The position numbers and the translations under genes are program-made. A model generated the notes under the pieces. That model worked only from the letters and a program-made list of their open reading frames with translations. It did not search any database and was not told the origin of the DNA. Positions 28,398 to 38,984 of a stretch of DNA of 64,000 nt are shown here, one piece after another. Source of the stretch: Burkholderiaceae bacterium (GTDB taxonomy: Bacteria > Pseudomonadota > Gammaproteobacteria > Burkholderiales > Burkholderiaceae_B); assembly GCA_030728985.1 (NCBI GenBank), contig JANQYI010000009.1, positions 160,243-224,242 of the forward strand, written 5' to 3'. Every line of letters begins with the position of its first letter. The stretch's first letter is position 1.

Positions 28398-29246
28398 ATG
28401 AGTCGCACCGCCATTTCTTTTCCCTCTACTTCCCCGTTGGGTCAACTCGCCCGCCGGATTTTATTGATGCTTGCCGCGCTTGCGCTGATCGCTGGCTGTG
28501 GCACCAAAGCACCCGAATACGATCCGACGGCCAACTGGAATGCGGAAAGACTCTTTCAAGACGGCAAAACTGAAATGAACGCGGCAAACTGGCGCACCGC
28601 CAAAGAACGGTTCGCGGCCGTTGAGGCACGCTTTCCATTTGGCGTCTACGCCCAGCAAGCCCAAATCAACCTAGCCTACTGCCAATGGAAAGACAAAGAA
28701 CCCGAGCTTGCGCTTGGGACACTCAACCGATTTCAACAGCAATATCCCGGCAATCCCTCGATGGATTATGTTCTTTACCTCAAGGGATTAGTGAACTTCA
28801 CGCCACCAAGCGCTATTTTTTCAAGCTTGACTCGTCAAAATCCCGGTGAGCGTGACGTCCGCGCCCTGCGTCAGTCCTATGCGGCGTTTAGCGAACTCAT
28901 CCAGCAGTTCCCTGAAAGTCGTTATGCCTCTGATGCCCGCAAGCGACTGAGCTGGCTGGTCAACACCATGGCGGAAAATGAATTAGCCATTGCCCGTTTT
29001 TATTATGATCGCTACGCTTACGTGGCTGCGATCAATCGTGCCCAAAGCGTCATTACCGACTACCAGGGCGTACCTGCCTCCGAGTCAGCTCTCTACATCA
29101 TGATGATGTCGTACGAAAAACTGGGCATGACTGAGTTGCGAAACGACTCCGAGCGCGTGTTGCTGCAAAACTTCCCCAACACCACTCTGATCACTCAAGG
29201 CTTCCCCAATAAATACAGCTCTTGGAATATCCTGCGCTTGTTCTAA
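28398..29246 (+). CDS. bamD: Outer membrane protein assembly factor BamD
   Basis: Lipobox LALIAGCG; TPR-like region AYCQWKDKEPELALGTLNRFQQQYP...MDYVLYLKGL. Confidence 0.94.
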   Translation: MSRTAISFPSTSPLGQLARRILLMLAALALIAGCGTKAPEYDPTANWNAERLFQDGKTEMNAANWRTAKERFAAVEARFPFGVYAQQAQINLAYCQWKDKEPELALGTLNRFQQQYPGNPSMDYVLYLKGLVNFTPPSAIFSSLTRQNPGERDVRALRQSYAAFSELIQQFPESRYASDARKRLSWLVNTMAENELAIARFYYDRYAYVAAINRAQSVITDYQGVPASESALYIMMMSYEKLGMTELRNDSERVLLQNFPNTTLITQGFPNKYSSWNILRLF

Positions 29247-29265
29247 ATGCTGACGGTTGACTCGT

Positions 29266-31242
29266 TCAGCTGCGGTGACGTTGGTAGAACGCCACGGCTT
29301 CATCGACCTCACGTGTTCTCGCAAACGGGGGTAAACCCCGCCAAAGTTGCTTGCCGTAGGGCTTGTCGACCAGACGGGAATCGCCCACCATCAGGACCCC
29401 CCAATCAGTTTCCGTGCGGATCAGGCGACCTGCGCCTTGCTTGAGCGCGATCGCAGCTTCAGGAAGCTGATATTCCATAAACGGATTGCCCCCTCGGCTG
29501 CGGCATGCCCTGAGGCGCGCCTCGAGCACAGGGTCATCGGGTGGAGCAAAGGGCAGCTTATCGATCGCGACCAAGGTTAAGCGCTCGCCCGCGACATCAA
29601 TCCCTTCCCAAAAACTGGCACTGCCAACGAGCACTGCGTGATCAAGGGTACGGAAACGTTCGAGCAAGTCCCGACGCGTACCATTACCCTGACGCATAAT
29701 CGGCCACGTCAAACCCAACTCATCGTAAGCATCGGCCAGCAACCCGGCCACCCGCTCTACTGCACGCAAGGTCGTACATAAAACAAGTGCGCCCCCCTGG
29801 CTCGCTTGAATAAGCGGCATGAGCGTCTCGACAAAAGCAGGCAAGAACTCAGAGGACTGCGGCGCTGGTAGCGTCCTGGGGACAAACAACAACGCTTGAT
29901 TAGCATAGTCGAACGGTGACTCCATGCGTATCGTTTCAGCTTGCTCAAGCCCTAAGCGCGAAGTGAAATGGGAAAAATCGCCATGCACGGATAAGGTTGC
30001 AGACGTAAACACCCAGGCTTGCCCGCCTTGCCTGTAACGCGAAAAAGCCTCAGCCACCGACAAGGGGGCGGCATGCAAGCGAACATGGTGTAGACCTAAC
30101 TCCACCCAGCGGACGACCTGCTGGTGGTCTTCGATTGAGATGCGGCTTGAACGCGTCGGTTTGCCCCATTGTGACAAACGTTCTGCGAGCTCATGGGCAC
30201 TGCGGGCGGCCGCAGCCAAATCCGGGTGTTTTTCCTCCACACTGGACAACAAGCCTGCGATTTCATCAAGTGCTGTTTGCAATACCTCGCGTGCCGCATC
30301 AAAACCCTCGGGCGTTGGAAATGCCTCGAAGGTCACACGGCGAGAGGGCAGCTTTTCTAGAGCAGCGCAACTCAGCCTAAGCTCCTTGGTCGCATGCTCG
30401 ATGCGACGCGCCTGCTCAGACCAATTGATGAGTTCACGCGCATGCGCCAGACCGGCCGTTTCTACAAGCTTGGATAGGTCGAGTAACTGGTGTGTGGAGA
30501 CACTTGTTCCGAGAAAGCGCGTTGCCGTATCGGGTAGCTGGTGCGCCTCGTCAAAGATGACCGTATCTGCGGCGGGCAACAAATCCGTAATACCCTCGTC
30601 GCGCAATATCAAGTCCGCCATGAAAAGAGCGTGATTAATGACGACGACATCGGCTTCTTGCGCTTGACGACGGGCTTTTAATACAAAACAGTCCCGTACG
30701 TTGGGGCAGTCTTGTCCGAGACAATTTTCGCGTGTGGAGGTGACGCGCTGCCAGATCTCGGCGTCTTCGGGAACGGACGGTAGATCCGAGCGATCACCGG
30801 TATTGCTTTGCTGAGAAAAGGTTTGAATATGTCGTAACTGTTGGACCTCCGCCCGCGAATGCAGCGCACGATCCTCGCCCTGTAGCCGCTCGAGGTGATA
30901 GTGGCAGACGTAATTGCCGCGCCCTTTTAACAAGGCGATCGAGGCCGGCAGGCTCAAGGCCTCGCGCACTCTGGGCAAGTCGCGTGAGAAAAGCTGATCT
31001 TGGAGCGTGCGGGTCCCTGTCGAGACCAACACCTTTCCGCCACCAAGCAATGCGGGGACTAAATACGCCCATGTTTTACCCGTACCAGTTCCGGCCTCAG
31101 CCACCAAGGTCGAGCCTTCGGCGATGGTGCGCTCGACAGCTTGAGCCAGCTCGATCTGGGACGGCCGGACACGAAAGCCGGGGGACATCGCAGCCAAAGG
31201 ACCATCAAGGGAGAAAAGCTCGGAAATCGTAGGTTCGTGCAT
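29266..31242 (-). CDS. ATP-dependent DNA helicase, DinG/YoaA (XPD-like) family
   Basis: [19 protein letters not shown]; FeS cysteines [43 protein letters not shown]. Start at internal ATG 31242. Confidence 0.92.
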   Translation of the reverse strand: MHEPTISELFSLDGPLAAMSPGFRVRPSQIELAQAVERTIAEGSTLVAEAGTGTGKTWAYLVPALLGGGKVLVSTGTRTLQDQLFSRDLPRVREALSLPASIALLKGRGNYVCHYHLERLQGEDRALHSRAEVQQLRHIQTFSQQSNTGDRSDLPSVPEDAEIWQRVTSTRENCLGQDCPNVRDCFVLKARRQAQEADVVVINHALFMADLILRDEGITDLLPAADTVIFDEAHQLPDTATRFLGTSVSTHQLLDLSKLVETAGLAHARELINWSEQARRIEHATKELRLSCAALEKLPSRRVTFEAFPTPEGFDAAREVLQTALDEIAGLLSSVEEKHPDLAAAARSAHELAERLSQWGKPTRSSRISIEDHQQVVRWVELGLHHVRLHAAPLSVAEAFSRYRQGGQAWVFTSATLSVHGDFSHFTSRLGLEQAETIRMESPFDYANQALLFVPRTLPAPQSSEFLPAFVETLMPLIQASQGGALVLCTTLRAVERVAGLLADAYDELGLTWPIMRQGNGTRRDLLERFRTLDHAVLVGSASFWEGIDVAGERLTLVAIDKLPFAPPDDPVLEARLRACRSRGGNPFMEYQLPEAAIALKQGAGRLIRTETDWGVLMVGDSRLVDKPYGKQLWRGLPPFARTREVDEAVAFYQRHRS

Positions 31243-31348
31243 AGAAGACACCAAAGGGCAAGCCGGATCATACCCCGTGAAAACAGAGCCGATTCCGGTC
31301 TTGTGGCAAAATCGTCCGTTTGTCGCCTTCTATAAAGTTTTGGAAACA

Positions 31349-33766
31349 ATGAGTGATTCAAGTATTCAACCGTCCCCCACCTTTGCCGCGCCTGTCACGG
31401 CAGCGCAAGCCGAACTGCGCATCACCGCACAACTGGCCCAAGAGCTAGGCATCAAGCCCCAGCAGGTCACAGCCGTCATCGAGTTGCTCAAAGATGGCGC
31501 AACCGTGCCTTTTATTGCCCGTTATCGCAAAGAGGCCACCGGGGGACTTGACGACACCGTGCTGCGCAACCTGGACACACGTTTACTTTACTTGCGCGAC
31601 CTAGAGGAGCGTCGGGCGGCGATTTTGGCATCGATCGCGGAACAGCAAAAACTCACCCCCGAACTTGAGAAATCTATTCAAGAAGCCGACACTAAACAAC
31701 GACTCGAAGATTTGTACACCCCCTTCAAGGTCAAGCGTAGAACACGCGCGCAGATTGCCCGCGAGGCCGGCCTCGAACCCCTCGCCGATGCCATTCTTAC
31801 CGACCTAAACTGCAATCCGCTCACACTAGCTGCAGAATATTTAAATCCGGATGCAAATATTATAGAAGCCAAGACTGCATTGGATGGGGCACGTGACATC
31901 CTGGCAGAGCGTTATGCAGAGAACGCGGACTTGCTTGCGGATATGCGAACCCACTTGTGGTCTCAGGGCTGCCTCTACTCCAAGGTCTCTGAAGGCAAAG
32001 AGGTCGAGGGCGCGAATTTCCGCGACTGGTTCGAATTTTGTGAGCCCTTGCGCACCCTTCCCTCGCATCGTGTGCTCGCGATGCTGCGCGGTCGCCAGCA
32101 AGGCATCCTTGAGCTACGCATCGGTCTTGAGGCGACCCAAGACATATTGGTCCCGCACCCTTGTGTTGAACGCGTTGCTCAATTTCTGAAGCTGGGTCGC
32201 GATCTGTTTGATGCGACGCCCCCACCTCGCGCAAAATGGCTGGCCGATGTCGCGCGCTGGACTTGGCGCGTCAAGTTGTTGACGATGTTCGAGACAGAGA
32301 TGATTAGCCGACTGCGCGAAAGTGCCGAGACCGAAGCCATTCGTGTGTTTGCCGCCAACCTCAAAGATCTCTTACTCGCCGCACCCGCGGGTCCTAAAGC
32401 GGTGCTAGGCCTTGACCCAGGGATTCGGACCGGCGTGAAGGTTGCCGCGATCGATCACACCGGTAAACTGGTTGAGACGGCAACGGTCTACCCCTTTGAA
32501 CCACGGCGTGACCGCGCAGGCTCCTTGGCGACACTGGCTGCGATTGCACGCCGCCATCACATTGAGCTGGTTGCCATCGGCAATGGCACAGCCTCGCGCG
32601 AAACAGAAAAACTGGTGGCGGATCTCATGTCCGAACAACCTGATCTTAAACTCACGCGCGTCGTCGTGTCCGAGGCAGGTGCTTCGGTCTATTCCGCTTC
32701 TGAGTTGGCTGCGCTTGAGTTTCCGGATCTGGACGTGAGTCTGCGTGGTGCAGCCTCGATCGCGCGGCGCCTGCAAGATCCTCTGGCCGAACTCGTCAAA
32801 ATCGAACCCAAAGCGATCGGCGTTGGTCAATATCAACACGACCTCAACCAGCGCGAACTGGCACGCTCGCTAGATGCCGTGGTCGAAGACTGCGTCAACG
32901 CCGTGGGTGTCGATGTCAATACGGCGTCTGCGGCTCTGCTCACACGCGTTTCCGGTCTGAACAGCACGCTCGCTAAAAATATTGTGGCGTACCGAGATGA
33001 AAAAGGCACTTTTCCAAACCGTGTCGCCCTCAAAGAAGTTTCGCGCTTTGGAGAAAAAGCCTTTGAACAAGCCGCAGGCTTTCTGCGCATCCCCAATGGC
33101 AACAATCCTCTCGACGCTTCGTCCGTTCACCCCGAAGCCTATCCCGTCGTAGAACGCATCCTCAAGAAAATTTCAGCAGACATGAAGGATGTGATTGGCA
33201 ACCGAGACAAACTCAAAGGTCTTTCACCCTCGGAATTTACTGACGAACGCTTTGGTGTGCCAACAGTTCGAGATATTTTGGGAGAACTAGAAAAACCCGG
33301 TCGTGACCCGCGTCCCGAGTTCAAGACCGCCACGTTTAAAGAAGGGGTCGAAACACTGAATGACCTTTTACCCGGCATGATTCTAGAGGGCGTTGTCACC
33401 AACGTTGCCAACTTTGGCGCCTTTGTCGATATCGGCGTGCATCAAGATGGTCTCGTGCATATCTCTGCACTGGCTGAAAAATTCGTCTCTGATCCGCGCG
33501 ATGTGGTGCGCGTCGGACAAACGGTTAAGGTGCGTGTTCAAGAAGTCGATGTTCCGCGCAAGCGTATTGCATTAACCATGCGGTTAAATGACGAGGCACC
33601 GCCTGCTCGCTCGCTGGGCACAGGCGCAAGCAGTAGTAGTCAGGCCTCAGGAAAAAATCGCTCGGGCAGTTCGGGCAGCCCAGGAGGCGCCAAGCCGAAT
33701 CGTGGCAATACTCCCGAACCTGCTGGGGGCGCCATGGCGGCAGCGTTTGCGAAACTTAAACGCTAA
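31349..33766 (+). CDS. tex: RNA-binding transcriptional accessory protein Tex
   Basis: [42 protein letters not shown]-terminal S1 domain [26 protein letters not shown]. Start at internal ATG 31349. Confidence 0.96.
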   Translation: MSDSSIQPSPTFAAPVTAAQAELRITAQLAQELGIKPQQVTAVIELLKDGATVPFIARYRKEATGGLDDTVLRNLDTRLLYLRDLEERRAAILASIAEQQKLTPELEKSIQEADTKQRLEDLYTPFKVKRRTRAQIAREAGLEPLADAILTDLNCNPLTLAAEYLNPDANIIEAKTALDGARDILAERYAENADLLADMRTHLWSQGCLYSKVSEGKEVEGANFRDWFEFCEPLRTLPSHRVLAMLRGRQQGILELRIGLEATQDILVPHPCVERVAQFLKLGRDLFDATPPPRAKWLADVARWTWRVKLLTMFETEMISRLRESAETEAIRVFAANLKDLLLAAPAGPKAVLGLDPGIRTGVKVAAIDHTGKLVETATVYPFEPRRDRAGSLATLAAIARRHHIELVAIGNGTASRETEKLVADLMSEQPDLKLTRVVVSEAGASVYSASELAALEFPDLDVSLRGAASIARRLQDPLAELVKIEPKAIGVGQYQHDLNQRELARSLDAVVEDCVNAVGVDVNTASAALLTRVSGLNSTLAKNIVAYRDEKGTFPNRVALKEVSRFGEKAFEQAAGFLRIPNGNNPLDASSVHPEAYPVVERILKKISADMKDVIGNRDKLKGLSPSEFTDERFGVPTVRDILGELEKPGRDPRPEFKTATFKEGVETLNDLLPGMILEGVVTNVANFGAFVDIGVHQDGLVHISALAEKFVSDPRDVVRVGQTVKVRVQEVDVPRKRIALTMRLNDEAPPARSLGTGASSSSQASGKNRSGSSGSPGGAKPNRGNTPEPAGGAMAAAFAKLKR

Positions 33767-33777
33767 GGCACAGGTGC

Positions 33778-35136
33778 TCACTCAGTGGGTCGTAAACTCG
33801 CACGAAGCACCTCAATGCGCTCAGCACGCTGAGCACTTGAGGCGCTCTTCAAACCAGAGGCCACAACAGCACCCTCTAACGTCAAGCTAAAGTCTAATTC
33901 GCCTTGGAGTGTCAGCATGGCATCCAGATCTCCGCCTTGCAGCGCACGCATCGCTGCACCCGCTATTTTGGGGTCAGCAAAAGCCACTGAAGAAAAAATC
34001 TCTGCACCATCCAAACCCAGGAAGCGAAAGCGAAACTGTCCTGCCTCATCACGGAAACTCACAAAGCGGGCCCCTTTACCGCCCGCTTTGGACTGTTTGA
34101 TCGAACTGTTCGCTGCCTGAGTCGCAAGAGTGCGCAAACCGACCGCCCGTCTTAATTCTTGAATAAAAGGGGTTGCAATCGCACGTGCTTTGCGAGCGCC
34201 CTCTTGAAGGATTTCTTCGATGCGATTGGGGTGTGCCATCAACGATTCGTAATTGTCGCGCATCGGACCCAGCTCCTGCTCGATCCGTTCGCATAGCTGC
34301 TGCTTCGCATCCCCCCAACCCATTCCAGCCTCGAGGGCCTGGCGAAATGTAGTGGCCTCTGACGGCTGGGCAAAGGCCTTGTAGATCAGATAAAGATGTG
34401 AAGCCTCTGCATCCTTGGGTTCACCGGGACCGCGCGAGTCTGTGACGATCTTGGCGACGGCTGATTTGAGTGCGCGAGCACCTCCCTCAAACAGTGGCAC
34501 CGTATTGTTATAACTCTTGGACATCTTGCGACCATCAAGGCCGGGTAAGGTCGCCACATCCTCGGCAATCACGGCCTCAGGGAGCACAAAAAAATCTTTG
34601 CCTTGTCCGAAGAGATGATTAAATTTCTGGGCGATATCACGTGCCATCTCGAGATGTTGAGTCTGATCACGCCCTACAGGTACTTTGTGCGCGTTAAACA
34701 TCAGAATATCAGCCGCCATCAAAATGGGGTATGAAAATAAACCCATCGTGATGCCATCATCGGGCTCTACATTTTTAGCGACGTTTTGATCGACCGAGGC
34801 CTTGTAGGCATGGGCACGATTCATCAGCCCTTTAGCCGTCACGCAGGTCAGCATCCAACACAATTCAGGAATCTCTGGGACATCGGACTGCCGGTAAAAC
34901 GTCACACGCTCCGGATTGAGGCCTGAGGCCAACCAAGTCGCCGCGATCTCCAAGCGCGAACGCGCGATACGATCCGCATCCTCACACTTAATCAATGCGT
35001 GATAATCCGCCAAGAAGAAAAATGCATCGACATTTTTTTCGAGACTCGCTTGAATCGCGGGACGAATCGCGCCAACATAATTACCCAGATGAGGCGTTCC
35101 CGAGGTCGTGATGCCGGTGAGAATGCGCGTATTCAT
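33778..35136 (-). CDS. trpS: Tryptophan--tRNA ligase with about 110-aa C-terminal extension
   Basis: TSGTPHLGNY (HIGH-like) and GRKMSKSYNN (KMSKS) motifs. Confidence 0.95.
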   Translation of the reverse strand: MNTRILTGITTSGTPHLGNYVGAIRPAIQASLEKNVDAFFFLADYHALIKCEDADRIARSRLEIAATWLASGLNPERVTFYRQSDVPEIPELCWMLTCVTAKGLMNRAHAYKASVDQNVAKNVEPDDGITMGLFSYPILMAADILMFNAHKVPVGRDQTQHLEMARDIAQKFNHLFGQGKDFFVLPEAVIAEDVATLPGLDGRKMSKSYNNTVPLFEGGARALKSAVAKIVTDSRGPGEPKDAEASHLYLIYKAFAQPSEATTFRQALEAGMGWGDAKQQLCERIEQELGPMRDNYESLMAHPNRIEEILQEGARKARAIATPFIQELRRAVGLRTLATQAANSSIKQSKAGGKGARFVSFRDEAGQFRFRFLGLDGAEIFSSVAFADPKIAGAAMRALQGGDLDAMLTLQGELDFSLTLEGAVVASGLKSASSAQRAERIEVLRASLRPTE

Positions 35137-35148
35137 AATGTGTTGACC

Positions 35149-36240
35149 TTAGAGACTGACGGTATCACGCTGCTCGGAATCCAGATACTCCTTGGACTGC
35201 ATTTCCAGGATACGGGAAACAGTGCGATGAAACTCGTTAGACATGGGACCGGAGGTATAGATTTCCTCGGGCTCGCACTCGGAAGACATGATCAATTTGA
35301 CCTTGTGGTCATAGAAAACATCGATCAGCCAAGTGAATCGCCTGGCCTCAGAGGCATGTTTCGGCCCCATCCTGGGGACGTCTGAGAGAATCACTGCATG
35401 AAAGCGGCTGGCGATCTCGAGATAGTCATTTTGCGAACGTGGTCCACCGCACAAGGTCGCAAAATCAAACCAGACCACACTGCCCGCGCGCTTTTTAGCA
35501 GTGATTTCACGATGCTCAATTAAGAGTACTGGATCCTGTGGCGGCGTATCGGACAACTGCGTAAAGGCCTCTTGCAAAGCCTGGTCCGCCTCGGGACCCA
35601 GAGGGGTGTGATAACACTTCACCTGTTCGAGTGTCCGACGGCGATAGTCAATCCCTGCATCCACGTTCAAAATATCCATGCGGTCTTTGAGCAAAGCAAT
35701 TGCGGGCAAAATACGATCTCGATGCAGGCCATCGGGATAAAGAAGCGAAGGCTCGTAATTGGACGTCATGACAAAAGACGTGCCATGTTCAAAAAACTTG
35801 AGTAATAACCGATACAAAATCATGGCATCGGCCACATCCGAGACGTGGAACTCGTCGAAGCAGATCAGGCGATAGCGCTTGGAGATGCGTTTGGCCACCT
35901 CATCGAGCGGATCTTGCATACCTTTGACTTCGTCAAGTTGGCGATGCACGCTGCGCATGAATTCGTGAAAATGCAAACGAGTTTTACGCTGAACAGGCAC
36001 GGTCGCGTAAAACGCGTCCATCAAAAAGCTTTTCCCACGTCCGACACCTCCCCAGAGGTATACCCCTCTGGGCACATCAGGACGCTTAAACAGCCGCTTG
36101 ACGGCGCTGGAGCGATCGTTTTTAAACGCGATCCAGTCGTCAAAATACGTTTGCAAGCGCTCGATAGCGATGCGTTGGGCGGGGTCTGGCTGATAACCGC
36201 GTTCAGCCAGACTGCTCTCATAATATTGAAGAACGTTCAA
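35149..36240 (-). CDS. zapE: Cell division protein ZapE/AFG1-family ATPase
   Basis: GVYLWGGVGRGKSFLMDAFY, ICFDEFHVSDVADAMIL, TSNYEPSLLYPDGLHR. Confidence 0.94.
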   Translation of the reverse strand: MNVLQYYESSLAERGYQPDPAQRIAIERLQTYFDDWIAFKNDRSSAVKRLFKRPDVPRGVYLWGGVGRGKSFLMDAFYATVPVQRKTRLHFHEFMRSVHRQLDEVKGMQDPLDEVAKRISKRYRLICFDEFHVSDVADAMILYRLLLKFFEHGTSFVMTSNYEPSLLYPDGLHRDRILPAIALLKDRMDILNVDAGIDYRRRTLEQVKCYHTPLGPEADQALQEAFTQLSDTPPQDPVLLIEHREITAKKRAGSVVWFDFATLCGGPRSQNDYLEIASRFHAVILSDVPRMGPKHASEARRFTWLIDVFYDHKVKLIMSSECEPEEIYTSGPMSNEFHRTVSRILEMQSKEYLDSEQRDTVSL

Positions 36241-36260
36241 GAGTGTTGCACGCGAGTGCC

Positions 36261-37691
36261 TCAGAAATTGAGAGTGCGCTTGTCAACCGCCAACGCTGCT
36301 TCTTTCATGGACTCCGACAACGTCGGATGCGCATGACAAATGCGGGCGATATCTTCGGCTGCACCACGGAACTCCATAATGGTCACTGCTTCGGCGATCA
36401 ACTCGGAGGCCATCGGTCCGATGATGTGCACACCCAAGACCTCGTCAGTCGCCGCATCCGCCAAAATTTTGACGAAACCGTTGGTATCCCCTAAAGCACG
36501 GGCACGACCATTGGCCAAGAAGGGGAAACTGCCGGCTTTGTAAGCACGGCCAGAGGCCTTGAGCTGCTGCTCGGTCTGACCCACCCAGGAAATTTCAGGC
36601 GAGGTGTAAATGACCCAAGGAATCGTGTCAAAGTTGACATGACCGTGTTGCCCACCAATACGCTCGGCAACCGCAACACCCTCTTCTTCGGCTTTATGGG
36701 CAAGCATGGGACCGCGCACGACATCACCCACCGCCCAGACATTGGGCAAATTGGTTTTGCAATCCGCATCAACCACGACAAAGCCGCGCTCATCGAGCTT
36801 CAAACCCACAGCATCTGCGTTCAAGCCACCCGTGTAAGGCACGCGACCAATCGACACAATCAGCTTGTCGACCACGAGTTTTTGCTCTGCACCAGACGCA
36901 TCCGTATAAGGGACCGTGACTTGCTTGGCCGTTGACTTGATCTCACCAAGCTTGACACCCATTTGAATCGTCAGACCCTGCTTGGTGAAGATCTTGTGCG
37001 CTTCTTTGGCGACCTGCGTGTCGACAGCCGCCAGAAACTCGGGCATCGCTTCGAGCACCGTGACTTCGGCCCCCAACCGGCGCCAAACGCTCCCCATTTC
37101 AAGACCGATCACACCAGCACCAATCACGCCTAATTTCTTAGGAACAGCACCAATATTGAGGGCGCCGTCGTTGGACAAAATCTGCTGTTCGTCAAAAGGT
37201 AAACCTGGCAACTCGCGTGCCGACGAGCCTGTGGCAATCACAACGTGTTTACCAACAATGTCAGCCTCTGTAGTGCCTGAAACCTTGATCGCCCAGCCAC
37301 CATCGACTTGACCTGCGAAAGAGCCTTTGCCATGAAAGAAGGTGATCTTGTTCTTTTTGAACAGATACAGGATGCCATCGTTGTTTTGCTTGACGACATT
37401 ATTTTTGCGACCAAGCATTTTGTCGAGCTTGAGCGAGACGCCCTTAACCTCGATACCGTGATCAACAAAATGATGGTTCACCTGTTCGTAATGCTCGGAT
37501 GACTGCAACAAGGCTTTGGAGGGAATGCATCCAACGTTGGTACACGTGCCGCCCGGCGCAGGGCCGCCCTGACCGTTTTGCCAAGCGTCGATACACGCGA
37601 CGGTCTTGCCTAACTGGGCCGCGCGGATCGCTGCGATATATCCGCCAGGACCCGCACCAATCACTACTACATCAAATTGAGTCAAAGACAT
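36261..37691 (-). CDS. lpdA: Dihydrolipoyl dehydrogenase
   Basis: VVIGAGPGGYIAAIRAAQLG, GGTCTNVGCIPSKALL, HAHPTLSESMKEAAL. Confidence 0.96.
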   Translation of the reverse strand: MSLTQFDVVVIGAGPGGYIAAIRAAQLGKTVACIDAWQNGQGGPAPGGTCTNVGCIPSKALLQSSEHYEQVNHHFVDHGIEVKGVSLKLDKMLGRKNNVVKQNNDGILYLFKKNKITFFHGKGSFAGQVDGGWAIKVSGTTEADIVGKHVVIATGSSARELPGLPFDEQQILSNDGALNIGAVPKKLGVIGAGVIGLEMGSVWRRLGAEVTVLEAMPEFLAAVDTQVAKEAHKIFTKQGLTIQMGVKLGEIKSTAKQVTVPYTDASGAEQKLVVDKLIVSIGRVPYTGGLNADAVGLKLDERGFVVVDADCKTNLPNVWAVGDVVRGPMLAHKAEEEGVAVAERIGGQHGHVNFDTIPWVIYTSPEISWVGQTEQQLKASGRAYKAGSFPFLANGRARALGDTNGFVKILADAATDEVLGVHIIGPMASELIAEAVTIMEFRGAAEDIARICHAHPTLSESMKEAALAVDKRTLNF

Positions 37692-37703
37692 AAATTTTCC
37701 AGC

Positions 37704-38942
37704 TTAGATTTCGAGCAGCATGCGCTGCGGATCTTCGAGCGCCTCTTTCATGGCGACCAAGCCCAGAACCGCTTCGCGACCGTCGATAATGCGATGGTCG
37801 TACGACATCGCGAGATAGTTGATCGGACGAATGACGATCTGACCCTTTTCAACCACGGCACGCTCTTTGGTTGCATGCACACCCAAAATCGCAGCCTGAG
37901 GGGGGTTGATAATCGGCGTCGACAACATCGAGCCAAACACGCCACCGTTGGAGATCGAGAAAGTACCACCCGTCATCTCTTCGATGCCAAGTTTGCCCTC
38001 GGAGGCGCGCTTACCAAAGTCAGCAATCGTTTTTTCAATTTCGGCGATCGTGAGCTGATCGGCATTACGCAAAATGGGTACGACCAAACCACGCGGACTA
38101 CCCACAGCGATACCGATATCGAAGTAACCGTGATAGATGATGTCCTTACCGTCAACCGAGGCGTTCAAAATAGGATAACGCTTGAGCGCAGCGACCGCAG
38201 CCTTGACAAAGAAAGACATGAAGCCGAGCTTGACACCATGCTCTTTTTCGAACTTGTCCTTGTAGAGATTGCGCAGATCAATCACGCCTTGCATATTGAC
38301 TTCGTTAAACGTCGTCAAAATAGCGTTGTCTTGCTGAGACTGCAACAAACGCTCGGCCACGCGCGCGCGCAGACGACTCATTGGTACGCGCTGCTCTGGA
38401 CGACCGTCGAGTGACTGCGTCATGGGAACAGTGGGGTTCGCCAATGCGACCTTCGGTGCAGCTGCAGGCGCAGCGGAGGCGACAGAAGCTCCAAGCGCAT
38501 CACCCTTGGTAATACGTCCGTCACGGCCCGTGCCAGCTACTGAGGCGGCAGAAACGCCCTTGTCAGCAAGAATCTTGGACGCGGCGGGTGAAGCAATGCC
38601 CGCCGCTGAGGCGGACGCTGCAGCAGCGACCGGTGCTGCTGCCGGAGCGGATGCTGCAGCTGGCGCGGAGGCAGCGGCAGCCGGTGCGGCAGCGCCCTTG
38701 CCATCTGTATCGATGCGCGCGAGGATCTCGCCCGAAGTGACCATGCTGCCATCGCCCTTGACGATTTCAGACAAGACGCCCGAGGTCGGCGCAGGGACTT
38801 CGAGAACCACTTTGTCGGTTTCGACTTCAATCAAAATCTCATCGGCTTGAACAGCCTCGCCAGGTTTCTTTTTCCAAGTCAACAGCGTCGCTTCGGATAC
38901 AGATTCGGATAATTGTGGAACAACAACGTCGGTAATTGCCAT
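37704..38942 (-). CDS. odhB: 2-oxoglutarate dehydrogenase E2 (dihydrolipoyllysine succinyltransferase)
   Basis: Lipoyl motif EVETDKVVLEVPAP; Ala/Pro-rich linker; catalytic MSYDHRIIDGREAV. Confidence 0.96.
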   Translation of the reverse strand: MAITDVVVPQLSESVSEATLLTWKKKPGEAVQADEILIEVETDKVVLEVPAPTSGVLSEIVKGDGSMVTSGEILARIDTDGKGAAAPAAAASAPAAASAPAAAPVAAAASASAAGIASPAASKILADKGVSAASVAGTGRDGRITKGDALGASVASAAPAAAPKVALANPTVPMTQSLDGRPEQRVPMSRLRARVAERLLQSQQDNAILTTFNEVNMQGVIDLRNLYKDKFEKEHGVKLGFMSFFVKAAVAALKRYPILNASVDGKDIIYHGYFDIGIAVGSPRGLVVPILRNADQLTIAEIEKTIADFGKRASEGKLGIEEMTGGTFSISNGGVFGSMLSTPIINPPQAAILGVHATKERAVVEKGQIVIRPINYLAMSYDHRIIDGREAVLGLVAMKEALEDPQRMLLEI

Positions 38943-38984
38943 TATATTTTTTCCGTAATATTGGATGAATGCGTTGATCTGGGT

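Noticed and set aside
37677-38850. 245-aa and 142-aa plus-strand ORFs opposite odhB
   Set aside because: Shadow ORFs; the Ala-rich 142-aa ORF is the antisense of the Ala/Pro linker of the E2 protein.
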